Source of the DNA: Pseudoxanthomonas helianthi
Lineage (GTDB): Bacteria; Pseudomonadota; Gammaproteobacteria; Xanthomonadales; Xanthomonadaceae
Length of the DNA: 64,000 nt
Direction of reading: 5' to 3'
NCBI RefSeq assembly: GCF_017939625.1
Contig: NZ_JAGKTC010000001.1
Coordinates: 714,519-778,518, forward strand
The notes below the pieces were generated by a model. It was given only the letters and a program-made list of their open reading frames with translations. It had not been told where the DNA came from and searched no databases. Made by a program: the position numbers and the translations under genes. Positions 7,914 to 17,604 of this stretch are shown here, one piece after another; positions within the stretch are counted from its first letter, which is position 1, and every line of letters starts with the position of its first letter.

Positions 7914-9638
7914 ATGGACTCCCCCAAGAAACCCCGCCGGCGCAGTCAGGAATGGTTCGGCCGCGACGGAAAACAGGGTTTCTACTATCGCAGCTGGCTG
8001 AAGGAACTCGGGACTCCGCACGACATGTTCGACGGGCGGCCGGTGATCGGCATCTGCAACACCTGGTCGGAGCTGACCCCGTGCAACAGTTCGCTGCGCG
8101 AGCTGGCCGAACACGTCAAGCGCGGCGTCTACGAGGCCGGCGGATTCCCATTGGAGTTCCCGGTGATGTCGCTGGGCGAAACCCAGATGCGACCCACCGC
8201 GATGCTGTTCCGCAACCTGGCCAGCATGGACGTGGAAGAGTCGATCCGCGCCAACCCGATCGACGGCGTGGTGCTGTTGATGGGCTGCGACAAGACCACG
8301 CCCTCGCTGCTGATGGGCGCGGCCAGCGTCGACCTGCCCACCCTCGGCCTCTCCGCCGGGCCTTCACTGTCCGGCAACTGGCGCGGCCAGCCGGTCGGCT
8401 CGGGCACCGGGGTCATCCAGATGTCGGAAATGGTTCGTGCGGGCGGATTGAAGCAGGAGGAATTCGTCGAGGCCGAAGCCTGCATGCAGCGCTCCAAGGG
8501 CAGCTGCATGACCATGGGTACGGCGTCGACGATGGCCAGCATGGTCGAGGCGCTGGGGCTGTCCCTGCCCGAGAACGCCGCCATTCCCGCGGTCGATTCG
8601 CGACGCTTCCGCCTGGCGCAGCTGAGTGGCCGCCGCATCGTACAGATGGTCCATGAAGACCTGCGCATGTCCCGGATCCTCACCCGAGCGGCGTTCGAGA
8701 ACGCCATCATGGCCAATGCCGCGATCGGGGGTTCGACCAATGCGGTGATCCACCTGCAGGCCTTGGCCGGGCGTATCGGCGTGCAGCTCAGCCTGGACGA
8801 CTGGGACCGGATCGGTTCGCGCCTGCCCTGCCTGGTCGACCTGAAGCCCTCCGGTCGCTATCTGATGGAAGACTTCTACTACGCCGGCGGCCTCCCGGCG
8901 GTGTTGCGCGAGATCGCCCCGCATCTGCACCTGGATGCGATGACCGCCGGCGGCCGCACGTTGGGCGAGGACATCGCCAACGCCCCGTGCTGGAACCGCG
9001 AAGTCATCCGCACGGCGGAAGAACCGTTCAAGCCAGAAGCCGGCATCGCCGTGCTGCGCGGCAACCTGGCGCCCGACGGCGCGGTGATCAAGCCGTCGGC
9101 CGCATCGCCGAACCTGCTGCGGCACCGCGGCCGCGCCGTGGTTTTCGAGGACATCGAGGACATGAAGGCGCGCATCGACGACGAAGCGCTGGACATCGAC
9201 GAGACCTGCGTGATGGTGCTGAAGAATTGCGGTCCCCGCGGTTATCCGGGCATGGCCGAAGTCGGCAACATGCCGCTGCCGCCGAAACTGCTCCGTCGCG
9301 GCATCACCGATGTCGTGCGCATTTCCGACGCCCGCATGAGCGGCACCGCGTACGGCACCGTGGTGTTGCACGTCTCGCCCGAAGCCGCCGCCGGCGGCCC
9401 GCTCGCCCTCGTGCGCGATGGCGACTTCATCGAACTGGATGTCCCCGGCCGGCGCTTGCATCTGGACGTGGACGAAGCCGAACTGGCGCGACGCCGGGCC
9501 GAATGGCGCGAGCCGCCCCGCCCAACGCGCGGCTGGGCCAAGTTGTATGTCGACCATGTGCAGCAGGCGCATCTGGGCGCCGACCTCGACATTCTGGTCG
9601 GCGGCAGCGGCGACACGGTCGGCCGCGACTCGCATTGA
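7914..9638 (+). CDS. IlvD/EDD-family sugar-acid dehydratase (L-arabinonate dehydratase type)
   Basis: A 574-residue iron-sulfur dehydratase. Cys57 (in ELTPCN), Cys125 (in MGCDKTTPS) and Cys198 (in KGSCMTMGTAS) have the spacing of the three [2Fe-2S] ligands of Rhizobium L-arabinonate dehydratase (68 and 73 residues apart). The motifs IGGSTN and NCGPRGYPGMAE complete the active site. It removes water from an aldonate to give a 2-keto-3-deoxy acid. The start ATG at 7914 gives the usual length. It is followed 13 bases later by the lactonase gene and is divergent from the dehydrogenase. The true substrate may be L-arabinonate, D-xylonate, D-fuconate or a galactonate; the set of neighbours favours an arabinose/galactose-type sugar. 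Confidence 0.87.
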   Translation: MDSPKKPRRRSQEWFGRDGKQGFYYRSWLKELGTPHDMFDGRPVIGICNTWSELTPCNSSLRELAEHVKRGVYEAGGFPLEFPVMSLGETQMRPTAMLFRNLASMDVEESIRANPIDGVVLLMGCDKTTPSLLMGAASVDLPTLGLSAGPSLSGNWRGQPVGSGTGVIQMSEMVRAGGLKQEEFVEAEACMQRSKGSCMTMGTASTMASMVEALGLSLPENAAIPAVDSRRFRLAQLSGRRIVQMVHEDLRMSRILTRAAFENAIMANAAIGGSTNAVIHLQALAGRIGVQLSLDDWDRIGSRLPCLVDLKPSGRYLMEDFYYAGGLPAVLREIAPHLHLDAMTAGGRTLGEDIANAPCWNREVIRTAEEPFKPEAGIAVLRGNLAPDGAVIKPSAASPNLLRHRGRAVVFEDIEDMKARIDDEALDIDETCVMVLKNCGPRGYPGMAEVGNMPLPPKLLRRGITDVVRISDARMSGTAYGTVVLHVSPEAAAGGPLALVRDGDFIELDVPGRRLHLDVDEAELARRRAEWREPPRPTRGWAKLYVDHVQQAHLGADLDILVGGSGDTVGRDSH

Positions 9639-9651
9639 GCCCGACGCGGGA

Positions 9652-10545
9652 ATGAAGGAATTACTGGCACGCGGCCCCGTCCGTTGCGTTTGGCCGCTGG
9701 CCGCCGAACTCGGCGAAGGCGCTTACTGGTCGGCGCGCAAACAAGCGCTGTTCTTCGTCGACATCCTCGGCCAGCGCCTGCATCGGTTCGACCCGGACAG
9801 CGGCGTGCGCCGCAGCTGGGATTTCGACGAACCCGTCAGCGCCGTGGCCGAGCGCGCCGGGAAACCGGGCCTGCTGGTGACCCTGCGCAGCGGCTTCGCC
9901 GTTTTCGATCCCTCCGATGCTTCGTTGACGCGGTTGCACGCCCCAGCGCAGGAACCCGCGGACAATCGTTTCAACGACGGCAAGTGCGATGCCCGTGGCC
10001 GTTTCTGGGCCGGCACCACCGATATGGCCTGCGAACGCCCAGCCGGTTCGCTTTACCGCTTCGACGCCGACGGTAGCTGCAGCGTGCACGCGCAGGGCTT
10101 GCGCATCGTCAACGGACCGACCTGGTCGAGCGATGGCCGAACCATGTTCGTCAACGAAACCGGACTCGGCCGTACCTGGGCCTACGACTTCGATCCGCAA
10201 CAGGGCTCGCTGGGCCCGCGTCGCCTATGGTTGCAGCACCCCGGCTGGAGCGGCGCTCCCGACGGAATGACCACCGACCGCAACGGCCGCCTGTGGATTG
10301 CCCGCTGGGGCGGTGCCGCCGTCGCCTGTCACGAAGCAGACGGCGATGTACGCGCATTGGTACGTCTGCCGACTTCCAACGTCACCAGTTGCGCCTTTGG
10401 CGGCAAGGACCTGGATACGTTGTACATCACCACCGCGCGTACCGGGTTGAACGAAACGCAACGCGCACTGCAGCCCCTGGCCGGCGGCCTGTTCGCCGTC
10501 GATCTGCACGTGCAGGGCGAAGCGGGCATCCCCTTTGCCGGCTGA
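9652..10545 (+). CDS. SMP-30/gluconolactonase-family sugar lactonase
   Basis: A 297-residue six-bladed beta-propeller of the SGL/regucalcin family. Expected divalent-metal ligands are visible: Glu22 in LGEGAYW, the Asn of IVNGPTW and the Asp of GAPDGMT; NRFNDGKCD is also conserved. It would hydrolyse the aldonolactone made by the SDR enzyme to the acid used by the dehydratase. The start is ATG at 9652, 13 bases after the dehydratase stop, with GCGGGA just before it; the upstream extension of the frame is inside the dehydratase gene. It ends 18 bases from the convergent peptidase gene. Confidence 0.88.
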   Translation: MKELLARGPVRCVWPLAAELGEGAYWSARKQALFFVDILGQRLHRFDPDSGVRRSWDFDEPVSAVAERAGKPGLLVTLRSGFAVFDPSDASLTRLHAPAQEPADNRFNDGKCDARGRFWAGTTDMACERPAGSLYRFDADGSCSVHAQGLRIVNGPTWSSDGRTMFVNETGLGRTWAYDFDPQQGSLGPRRLWLQHPGWSGAPDGMTTDRNGRLWIARWGGAAVACHEADGDVRALVRLPTSNVTSCAFGGKDLDTLYITTARTGLNETQRALQPLAGGLFAVDLHVQGEAGIPFAG

Positions 10546-10563
10546 GCACGCGCGGTCGGCGAA

Positions 10564-12870
10564 TCAACGCACGGCTTGCTGCGAGACAGGAGCGTCCGCG
10601 TTCCAGCGTGGTGTCGCCGCTTCCTGCAGATGGCGCACGAAGAAATCGAACTGGCGGCGCTGCACGTAGTCGATCGGCCCGGTGGAGCGGCCGACCGAGT
10701 GCTCGCCACCCGGCACGTTCAGCAGATCGAAGTCCTTGCCGGCCGCGATCAGCGCGTTGACCACCTGGGCCGTCGAAGCGGGATCGACGTTGCTGTCCTG
10801 CTCGCCGACGATCAGCAGCAGATCGCCGCGCACCGCCGCGACGTTGGCTGCGCCGGACGCGCGCACGTAGGACTCGTCCACCGGCCAGCCCATCCATTGT
10901 TCGTTCCAGCTGATCTTGTCCATGCGGTTGTCGTAACAGCCCGCATACGCGACGGCCACGCGATAGAAGTCCGGGTGCCGCTCCAGCGCGCCGAGCGCGC
11001 TCTGCCCGCCGGCCGAGGCGCCATAGATGCCGACCCGGCTGATGTCGTAGGACGGGTCGCGCGCCGCCAGCGCGCGATGCCAGGCGATGCGGTCGGGAAA
11101 ACCCGAATCGCCGAGGTTCTTCCAGGCCACGTCGTGGAAGGCCTTGGAACGGTTGGCGGTTCCCATGCCGTCGATCATCACCACCATGAAGCCCAGGTCG
11201 GCCAGCGCCTGCATGCCAATCTGCTTGTCGCCGCCGGCGTGGTAGCCGAACGGCCAGAAAGTCTTGGGCACGAACGAGTCGTGGGGGCCGGCGTAGATGT
11301 TCTCGACCACCGGATATTTCTTCGACGGATCGTAGTCGCGCGGCCGCACTAGCATGCCCCAGATGTCGGTGCGGCCATCGCGCCCTTTGGCGACGAAACT
11401 CTGCGGCGCCTTCCAGCCGGCCGCGAGCAGGCGCGAAATGTCGCCGCGTTCCAGCGTGCGCACCAGGCTGCCGCCGATGCGGCGCAGCTCGGCGACCGGC
11501 GCACGGTCGGGACGCGAATACACGTCGACGTACCACTGCCCATCGCCGGAGATGGCCACGTCGTGGTCGGCATCGGCTTCGGTGAGCCGCGTCAGTCCCG
11601 TGCCGTCGAAACCGACGGCGAAGACGTGCCGGTAATACGGGTCCTTGCCCCGGTCCATGCCGCTGGCGCTGAACCAGATGCGGCGCTTCTCGTCGTCCAC
11701 CCTCAGCACATCGCGCACGACCCAGTCGCCACGGGTGATCTGCCGCTTCACCCGGCCGTTCGCGCCATCGATCAGGTACAGATGGCGCCAGCCGTCGCGC
11801 TCGGAAATCCAGAGCAGTTCCTTGCCCAGGCCGTCGACTTCGTGAGCGAAGCTGCGGTCGGCGTAGACGAAGGTCTTCGCCGTCTCTTCCACCGCCGCAT
11901 GCGCACGGCCGTTCGCCGCATCCACCGCGACCACGCGCATGCGCTGGAAGCCGCGCTGGACGAAGTCGAAAGCAAGGCTGCCGCCGTCGCGCCGCCAGCG
12001 GATCGGCGACAGCGAATACGGATTGGCGAACAAGGCATCGTCGATGTCGGTGCGCGTACCGTCCACGCCGAACAGCACCGGCCGTTCGACGTCCACCGCA
12101 TCGCCGGGCTTGGGGTACAGCTGCGTGCGCACGAGCGGCTGCAGTTGCCCCACCGGGGAAGATTCCACCCGGGTCACGATGCGCGCGAATCCGGGCTGGA
12201 CCCGATAAAGCGCCAGGCGCCGCGAATCCGGCGACCAGGCGATGGTTTCGGGATCGTAGAAGGCATCGGCCCGGCCGTCCCGGCTCAATCGAACGAGTTT
12301 GCCGTCGGTGCGCCGGCGCAGCATCACGTCATAGCCCTCGACGAATGCTTCCCACTGCCCGTCCGGCGAACGTCGCGGCGTATTGTCCGCCGCAACGCGC
12401 AGGTCCCTGACCACGCCGAACCCTCGCGGCCTGCCTTTCTCCACCACCATCGCGCAAGCGTATTCGCCGAGCGTGCAACGCCAGGACACGTAATCGACGT
12501 CGAAACGGATCGCGCCGTAAGGGTCGCCGCCCTCGGCGTCGTAGGCGAAGCGCTCGAACGGCAGTCGCAGCGGGGCGTAGGTCCGCCCATCGGCCTTGCC
12601 CAGCGCCTGCGCCAACCTCGCCGCATCGAACGCCGGGCGCATCGCATCGGCGCCCGGCTCGCCCAGCACGAAGGCGAAGCCGCCTTCGACGGTCTTGCGA
12701 TAGTAGAAGCGGCCGTCTCCGCGCCATTGCACAGGGAATGCCACGTCGCGAGTCAGCATCATCCATCGCTCGCGCAGTCCCAGCGAACGCTGGTAGTCCG
12801 CCGCCTGCGGCGCAGCGCCCAGACCGGCCGCGACCAGCCACAGGCCGGCCAGCAGTATCCACGCAGTCAT
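10564..12870 (-). CDS. S9-family dipeptidyl peptidase (DPP-IV type), exported
   Basis: About 768 residues: signal peptide, N-terminal beta-propeller (DPPIV_N) and C-terminal alpha/beta-hydrolase peptidase domain (S9). The nucleophile is in GASAGGQ, the acid in GEQDSNVDP and the base His in PGGEHSVG. It would release Xaa-Pro dipeptides from peptide N termini in the periplasm. It is the last gene of the hydroxyproline operon, fitting breakdown of collagen-like peptides. ATG at 12870 is chosen because it begins the hydrophobic signal (MTAWILLAGLWLV); ATG at 12942, overlapping the permease stop, would add a basic 24-residue leader and cannot be ruled out. Confidence 0.88.
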   Translation of the reverse strand: MTAWILLAGLWLVAAGLGAAPQAADYQRSLGLRERWMMLTRDVAFPVQWRGDGRFYYRKTVEGGFAFVLGEPGADAMRPAFDAARLAQALGKADGRTYAPLRLPFERFAYDAEGGDPYGAIRFDVDYVSWRCTLGEYACAMVVEKGRPRGFGVVRDLRVAADNTPRRSPDGQWEAFVEGYDVMLRRRTDGKLVRLSRDGRADAFYDPETIAWSPDSRRLALYRVQPGFARIVTRVESSPVGQLQPLVRTQLYPKPGDAVDVERPVLFGVDGTRTDIDDALFANPYSLSPIRWRRDGGSLAFDFVQRGFQRMRVVAVDAANGRAHAAVEETAKTFVYADRSFAHEVDGLGKELLWISERDGWRHLYLIDGANGRVKRQITRGDWVVRDVLRVDDEKRRIWFSASGMDRGKDPYYRHVFAVGFDGTGLTRLTEADADHDVAISGDGQWYVDVYSRPDRAPVAELRRIGGSLVRTLERGDISRLLAAGWKAPQSFVAKGRDGRTDIWGMLVRPRDYDPSKKYPVVENIYAGPHDSFVPKTFWPFGYHAGGDKQIGMQALADLGFMVVMIDGMGTANRSKAFHDVAWKNLGDSGFPDRIAWHRALAARDPSYDISRVGIYGASAGGQSALGALERHPDFYRVAVAYAGCYDNRMDKISWNEQWMGWPVDESYVRASGAANVAAVRGDLLLIVGEQDSNVDPASTAQVVNALIAAGKDFDLLNVPGGEHSVGRSTGPIDYVQRRQFDFFVRHLQEAATPRWNADAPVSQQAVR

Positions 12871-12931
12871 TCGCTTCGTCGCGGGGAAATCGCGGCGCCG
12901 ACGCCGGGCGCCGACGCGGCTGTCTCCTGCC

Positions 12932-14503
12932 CTACTCGCCATCGTCTTCTTCCAGCGCAAGCTCGTCGCTACGCAAACCGGTGCGCGCGCCCCATTCGTA
13001 GATGAAGAGCGCGATCACGGCCATCAACAGCGTGTCCCAGGGATGCACGATGCTGCCGTTGCCGCCGAAAGTGCCCAGCCACGACACCAGCATGGTCAGC
13101 GCATAGAAGGCGATCAGCCACAGCGAGCAGCCCACCTGACGCAGCAGCCGCGATCTGCCTTCGGTCGTGGGCAAGCGGTACGCCACGTAGGCCAGGAACA
13201 TCGCCAGCTGCACGCCGAGCAACCAGCACAGGGTCTTCCAGCCGGACCAGTACACGATCAACGCCGCCACGATGAACGACAGCGGCCCCAGGACGCCGAT
13301 CCAGCGCACGCGGAACGGTCGCGGCAATTCTGGCGCGCTGCGGCGCAGCGCCGCCACGGTCACCGGCGCCACCGCATAACTCAGCACCAAGGCCGCAGAT
13401 ACCACTTGGATCAACGCTTCCCACGACGGGAACGGCAAGGTCCAGAACACCGATAGCGCGAAACTCAGCCACAGCGCCGGGCGCGGAATGCCGGACTTGG
13501 CGTCCACTCGCGTCAGCACGCCCAGGAAGCCGCCGCTGCGCGCCCAGCCATAGACCACGCGCGGCGTCGCGTTCATGTAGATGTTGCCCGTCCCGCTGGG
13601 CGAGACCACCGCGTCGCAGACCACCAGCACGGCCAGCCAACCCATGCCCAGTGCCAGCGCGATGTCGCGATAGGGCAACGAATACAGCTTGTCGATGCCG
13701 GCCCAGCCGCCCGCGAGCTGCGCGGTCGGGATGCCGCCAAGGAACGCCAGCTGCAACAGCACGTAGATCACCGTGGACAACGCCACCGAGAGGATAAGCG
13801 CGAACGGGATGGTGCGCTGCGGATCGCGCACTTCGCTGGCCACCGAGACGATCGGGGTCAGGCCGAGGTAGGCGAAGATGATGCCGCCGGCCGAGATCGC
13901 CGCCTGCACGCCGGCCGCGCCGGCGGGTGCGAAACCCTGCACGTGCAGGTTGTCGGTATCGAAGTGCGCCATCAGCATCGCAATCACCAGCAGCGGTACC
14001 AGGAACTTGAACACGCTGACGATGTTGTTGGCGGCGGCGAACGTCTTCACGCTGAAGTAGTTGAGCAGGAAGAACAGCACAAGCAAGGCGAACTGGAACA
14101 ACCAGCCGAGCAGGCTGGGGTGGTTGCCATCGGCTTGGTTGAGCGACGGGAACCAGGCGGCGGCGTACTGCCGGCTGGCCTCGGCCTCGATCGCGATCAA
14201 GCTGGAGAACGCGATGAGGGTGACGAATCCCACCAGCGAACCGAGCAGCGGGCCGTGCGAATACTCGGGGTAGCGCACCGCGCCGCCTGCGCGCGGCAGC
14301 GCCGCGCCCAGTTCGCAATAGACCAGTCCCAGCAGGAATACCGCGATGCCGCCGATCACCCAGGACACGATGCCTGCCGGTCCCGCGATGGCCGAAACGT
14401 GGCTGGCCGAGAACAGCCAGCCCGACCCGAAGATCGCCCCCAGGCCGATGAAGGTCAGGTCGACCAGGCCGAGTTGCTTGTGGAATTTTCCTTGCGTGGC
14501 CAT
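12932..14503 (-). CDS. APC-family amino acid/peptide-derived permease
   Basis: A 523-residue polytopic membrane protein with about 12-14 hydrophobic segments. The first, FIGLGAIFGSGWLFSASHV, carries the GxG substrate-binding motif of the amino acid-polyamine-organocation superfamily (AA_permease_2). It is placed between DUF885 and DPP-IV peptidases in the hydroxyproline operon, so uptake of proline, hydroxyproline or a small related amino acid is the likely job. ATG at 14503 is the first start that matches the cytoplasmic N terminus. The C-terminal tail is acidic (ELALEEDDGE). Confidence 0.87.
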   Translation of the reverse strand: MATQGKFHKQLGLVDLTFIGLGAIFGSGWLFSASHVSAIAGPAGIVSWVIGGIAVFLLGLVYCELGAALPRAGGAVRYPEYSHGPLLGSLVGFVTLIAFSSLIAIEAEASRQYAAAWFPSLNQADGNHPSLLGWLFQFALLVLFFLLNYFSVKTFAAANNIVSVFKFLVPLLVIAMLMAHFDTDNLHVQGFAPAGAAGVQAAISAGGIIFAYLGLTPIVSVASEVRDPQRTIPFALILSVALSTVIYVLLQLAFLGGIPTAQLAGGWAGIDKLYSLPYRDIALALGMGWLAVLVVCDAVVSPSGTGNIYMNATPRVVYGWARSGGFLGVLTRVDAKSGIPRPALWLSFALSVFWTLPFPSWEALIQVVSAALVLSYAVAPVTVAALRRSAPELPRPFRVRWIGVLGPLSFIVAALIVYWSGWKTLCWLLGVQLAMFLAYVAYRLPTTEGRSRLLRQVGCSLWLIAFYALTMLVSWLGTFGGNGSIVHPWDTLLMAVIALFIYEWGARTGLRSDELALEEDDGE

Positions 14504-14543
14504 GGATGCCCCCGGTGGCTGGCTGGTGTTTGCGATACGGCGG

Positions 14544-16325
14544 TCAATTGACCTTGTCGGCCCATGGCGACTTGCCGCCGTCGGCAATGAATTCGTCCAT
14601 GCGTTGTTCCAGCACCGGCAGCGGCACCGCGCCCAGGGAAAGCACTTCGTCGTGGAAGGCGCGGATGTCGAACTTCGCGCCCAGCGCGCGTTCGGCCTTG
14701 GCACGCAGTTCCAGGATCTTCAGTTCACCCAGGTAGTAGCTCAGCGCCTGCCCCGGCCAACCGATATAGCGATCGACCTCGGTGCCGATCTCGTGTTCGC
14801 TCAGCGCGGTGTTGTCGCGCAGGTAGGCCAACGCCTGTTCGCGGGTCCAGCCCTTGTGGTGGATGCCGGTATCGATCACCAGGCGCGCCGCGCGCCAGGC
14901 CTGGTAGGTCAGGTAGCCGAAGCGTTCGTACGGCGTGGTGTAGATGCCCATCTCCTGGCCCAGGTATTCGCAGTACAGCGCCCAACCTTCGCCATAGGCC
15001 GACAGGTACGAATAACGGCGGAAATCCGGCAGGCCCGTGTCCTCGGCGGCCAGCGACATCTGCAGCGAATGCCCGGGCGAGGATTCGTGCAGGGTCAGCG
15101 CCGGCAGCACGTACAGCGGTCGCGAAGGCAGGTTGTAGGTGTTGAGCCAATAGGTGTCGATGCCCCCGCGGCCACCGGTGTAGAACGGAGCGATGTCGTC
15201 CGGCACCGGCTTGATGGTGAACCGTTGGCGGGGCGCGCGGCCGAAATAGTTGCCGAGGTTGCCATCCACCACCTTGGCGATCCATGCCGCCTGCTGCAGC
15301 AATTGCGATGGCGTCTTCGCGTAGAACTGCGGGTCGGTGCGCAGGAACTGCAGGAAATCGGCGAAGCGGGTTCGGGGACCGCGACCCTTGAAACCGACTT
15401 CGTCCATGACCCGTTCCATCTCGCCGCGGAGGCGCGCGATCTCGCGCAGGCCGGTCTGGTGGATCTGTTCGGGGTCCATGTCGGCGGTGACGTATTCGCG
15501 GATCTGCGCGCGGTAGTAGTCCCTTCCGTCGGGCAACAGTTCGGCCGCCAGCGTGGTGCGCGCCTTCGGCGCGTATTCCTCGCGCATGAACTTCAACAGC
15601 CCCGCGTAGGCCGGCCTGACCCGCTCCGCGATCAGCTTCAGCGCCTGGTCGCGCAGCTGCGCCTGTTCGGCGGAAGGAATGCCCGGCGGCATTGCCCTGA
15701 ACGGGGTATAGAACAGGTTGTCCTCGCCCCTGGCCGCGGCCACTTCGGCGATAGTCTGGTCGCGTCCGGCCAGCGTTATCGCTGGCTGGCTGAAGCCCCG
15801 CGCCAGGCCTGCGCGCATGTTGGCGATCTGCTGGTCGAAATAACGCGGAATCTCGGCGACAAGGTGCAGGTAGCGCCGGTAGCCCTCGGCATCGCGGATC
15901 GGCGCACGCGCGGTATAGCCCAAGTCGGTCCAGAACGCGGTGTCGCTGTTGAACGGCATTTCCCATGCGCGGAATTTCTGCCGGTCCAGCAGGGTCTCGA
16001 CCTGCTGGCGATACACCAGGTAGTCGATCCGATCGCGACCTTGCAGCCGGTCGGGCGCTATCTTGTCCAACCGGCCCAGCACGTCCTGCCAGTAGGCGGT
16101 GCGGCGCTGCTGGCTGGCCGGATCGACCTGTGGCAAGCGGTCGGCGCTGTCGTTGAAACCGTTCTCGTCGCTGGCGCCAGCCAGCTCCTGGCCACGCCAC
16201 TTCCACTCGCTCTGGTAGATCTCGCGGAACTGCTGGCCTGGGCCGATCTCGTCCCCGGCCCATGCGGCGGACGCCGGTACGAACGCCACGAACACCAGCA
16301 GCAACACGCGCGACAGCAGCTGCAT
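14544..16325 (-). CDS. DUF885-family metallopeptidase, exported
   Basis: A 593-residue DUF885 protein with an N-terminal signal peptide (VLLLVFVAFVPASAAWA). The metal site is HESSPGH, with a downstream Glu in YGEGWALYCE, the arrangement seen in this M2/M32-like family. Family members are carboxypeptidase-like or general peptidases of the periplasm. It sits between the permease (40 bases downstream) and the M24 peptidase (76 bases upstream), which suggests release of amino acids from peptides that feed the hydroxyproline pathway. Substrate preference is not readable from sequence. Confidence 0.85.
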   Translation of the reverse strand: MQLLSRVLLLVFVAFVPASAAWAGDEIGPGQQFREIYQSEWKWRGQELAGASDENGFNDSADRLPQVDPASQQRRTAYWQDVLGRLDKIAPDRLQGRDRIDYLVYRQQVETLLDRQKFRAWEMPFNSDTAFWTDLGYTARAPIRDAEGYRRYLHLVAEIPRYFDQQIANMRAGLARGFSQPAITLAGRDQTIAEVAAARGEDNLFYTPFRAMPPGIPSAEQAQLRDQALKLIAERVRPAYAGLLKFMREEYAPKARTTLAAELLPDGRDYYRAQIREYVTADMDPEQIHQTGLREIARLRGEMERVMDEVGFKGRGPRTRFADFLQFLRTDPQFYAKTPSQLLQQAAWIAKVVDGNLGNYFGRAPRQRFTIKPVPDDIAPFYTGGRGGIDTYWLNTYNLPSRPLYVLPALTLHESSPGHSLQMSLAAEDTGLPDFRRYSYLSAYGEGWALYCEYLGQEMGIYTTPYERFGYLTYQAWRAARLVIDTGIHHKGWTREQALAYLRDNTALSEHEIGTEVDRYIGWPGQALSYYLGELKILELRAKAERALGAKFDIRAFHDEVLSLGAVPLPVLEQRMDEFIADGGKSPWADKVN

Positions 16326-16401
16326 CTCATTCCCTCCGGATCAGATTAAAGGCACACGGCGCATGCGGCGCGGTGAAAGCGGGCGACCAGCACTCGCACG
16401 C

Positions 16402-17604
16402 TCACGCGAACGGCCGGTCGATGCCCGGCGATGGCGGGGTGAACCACTGCGCGCCGCTTTCGCTGACGTGGAAATGGTCTTCCAGGCGAACGCCGAACGC
16501 TTCCGGCACCACGATCATCGGCTCGTCGCTGCAACACATGCCCGGCGCCAGCGCGGTGTGATTGCCGCGTACCAAGTACGGTGCCTCATGCACGCTCATG
16601 CCGCAGCCATGCCCGGTGCGGTGCGGCAGGCCGGGCAAGCGGTAATCGGGCCCCAGGCCCGCGGCTTCCAGCACCTTGCGCGCGGCCGCATCCACCGCTT
16701 CGCAAGGCGTTCCCGGGCGGACTGCGTCGAAAGCAGCCTGCTGCGCGGCGCGTTCCAGGTCCCAGATGCGGCACTGCGCGTCGCTGGCGCGACCGAAGAT
16801 CCAGGTCCGCGTAATGTCGGACTGGTAACCCTGTACCGAACAGCCGGTGTCGATCAGCACCAGGTCGTTCTCGCGCAGCGATTGCACGCCGGGAATGCCG
16901 TGCGGATAAGCGGTGGCGTGGCCGTACTGGACGATGCAGAAGGTGGAGCCGTTGTCGGCGCCGAGCGTGCGATGAGCCTCGTCGATGAAACGCACCAGCT
17001 CGTCGGTGCGCAGGCCTTCCTCGGCCAGGCCCGCGGCGAGGCGATGCACATGCAGGGTCATGTCGCAGGCCTGCTGCATCAAGGCCAGTTCCGCCGGCGA
17101 CTTGCATGCGCGGCAGCCGTCGACGACCGGAGCGGCATCGGCGATGGCGCGCGTATCGAGATGGCGACCCAGGCCGGTGTGGACCCAGAAACCCGCAGCC
17201 GGATCCAACCCCAACGTTTTCGCACCGCGCTCGCGCATCGCCTGCGCGACTAGCGCATGCGGGTCTTCATGTTCTCCCCACAGGCGCTTTTCCGCCGGAA
17301 TCGACAGCACCGCATCGAGCGAGCCCTCCTCGAACGCCGGGCACACCAGCAGCGGCGAGCCGCTGGCCGTCAGCAACAGCGCCACCAGGCGCTCGCTGGC
17401 GCCCCACGGCACGCCGGTGAAATAGCGCAGCGATGCGCCCGCGCCGATCAACAACGCGTCCATGCCATGCGCGCGCATCAGCGCGCGCGCCCGTTCCAGC
17501 CGTTGCTGGTATTCGTGCGCACCGATCGGCGGAGCCCGGTCGCGCCAGGGCGCCAGTTGCGCCCGGGCCTGCTCACGGGTCAGCCCGCCGATCTGCGCAC
17601 TCAT
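16402..17604 (-). CDS. M24-family Xaa-Pro peptidase
   Basis: A 400-residue creatinase/aminopeptidase-fold enzyme: an N-terminal creatinase-type domain, then the pita-bread catalytic domain. The five metal ligands can be placed: Asp in LIDTGCS, Asp in QSDITRT, His in TGHGCGMSVHE, Glu in CSDEPMI and Glu in VRLEDHFHV. No export signal is evident, so it should act in the cytoplasm. It would split Xaa-Pro or Xaa-hydroxyproline peptides, supplying the free imino acid to the downstream pathway. Its ATG overlaps the stop of the aldehyde dehydrogenase gene by 4 bases. Confidence 0.86.
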   Translation of the reverse strand: MSAQIGGLTREQARAQLAPWRDRAPPIGAHEYQQRLERARALMRAHGMDALLIGAGASLRYFTGVPWGASERLVALLLTASGSPLLVCPAFEEGSLDAVLSIPAEKRLWGEHEDPHALVAQAMRERGAKTLGLDPAAGFWVHTGLGRHLDTRAIADAAPVVDGCRACKSPAELALMQQACDMTLHVHRLAAGLAEEGLRTDELVRFIDEAHRTLGADNGSTFCIVQYGHATAYPHGIPGVQSLRENDLVLIDTGCSVQGYQSDITRTWIFGRASDAQCRIWDLERAAQQAAFDAVRPGTPCEAVDAAARKVLEAAGLGPDYRLPGLPHRTGHGCGMSVHEAPYLVRGNHTALAPGMCCSDEPMIVVPEAFGVRLEDHFHVSESGAQWFTPPSPGIDRPFA

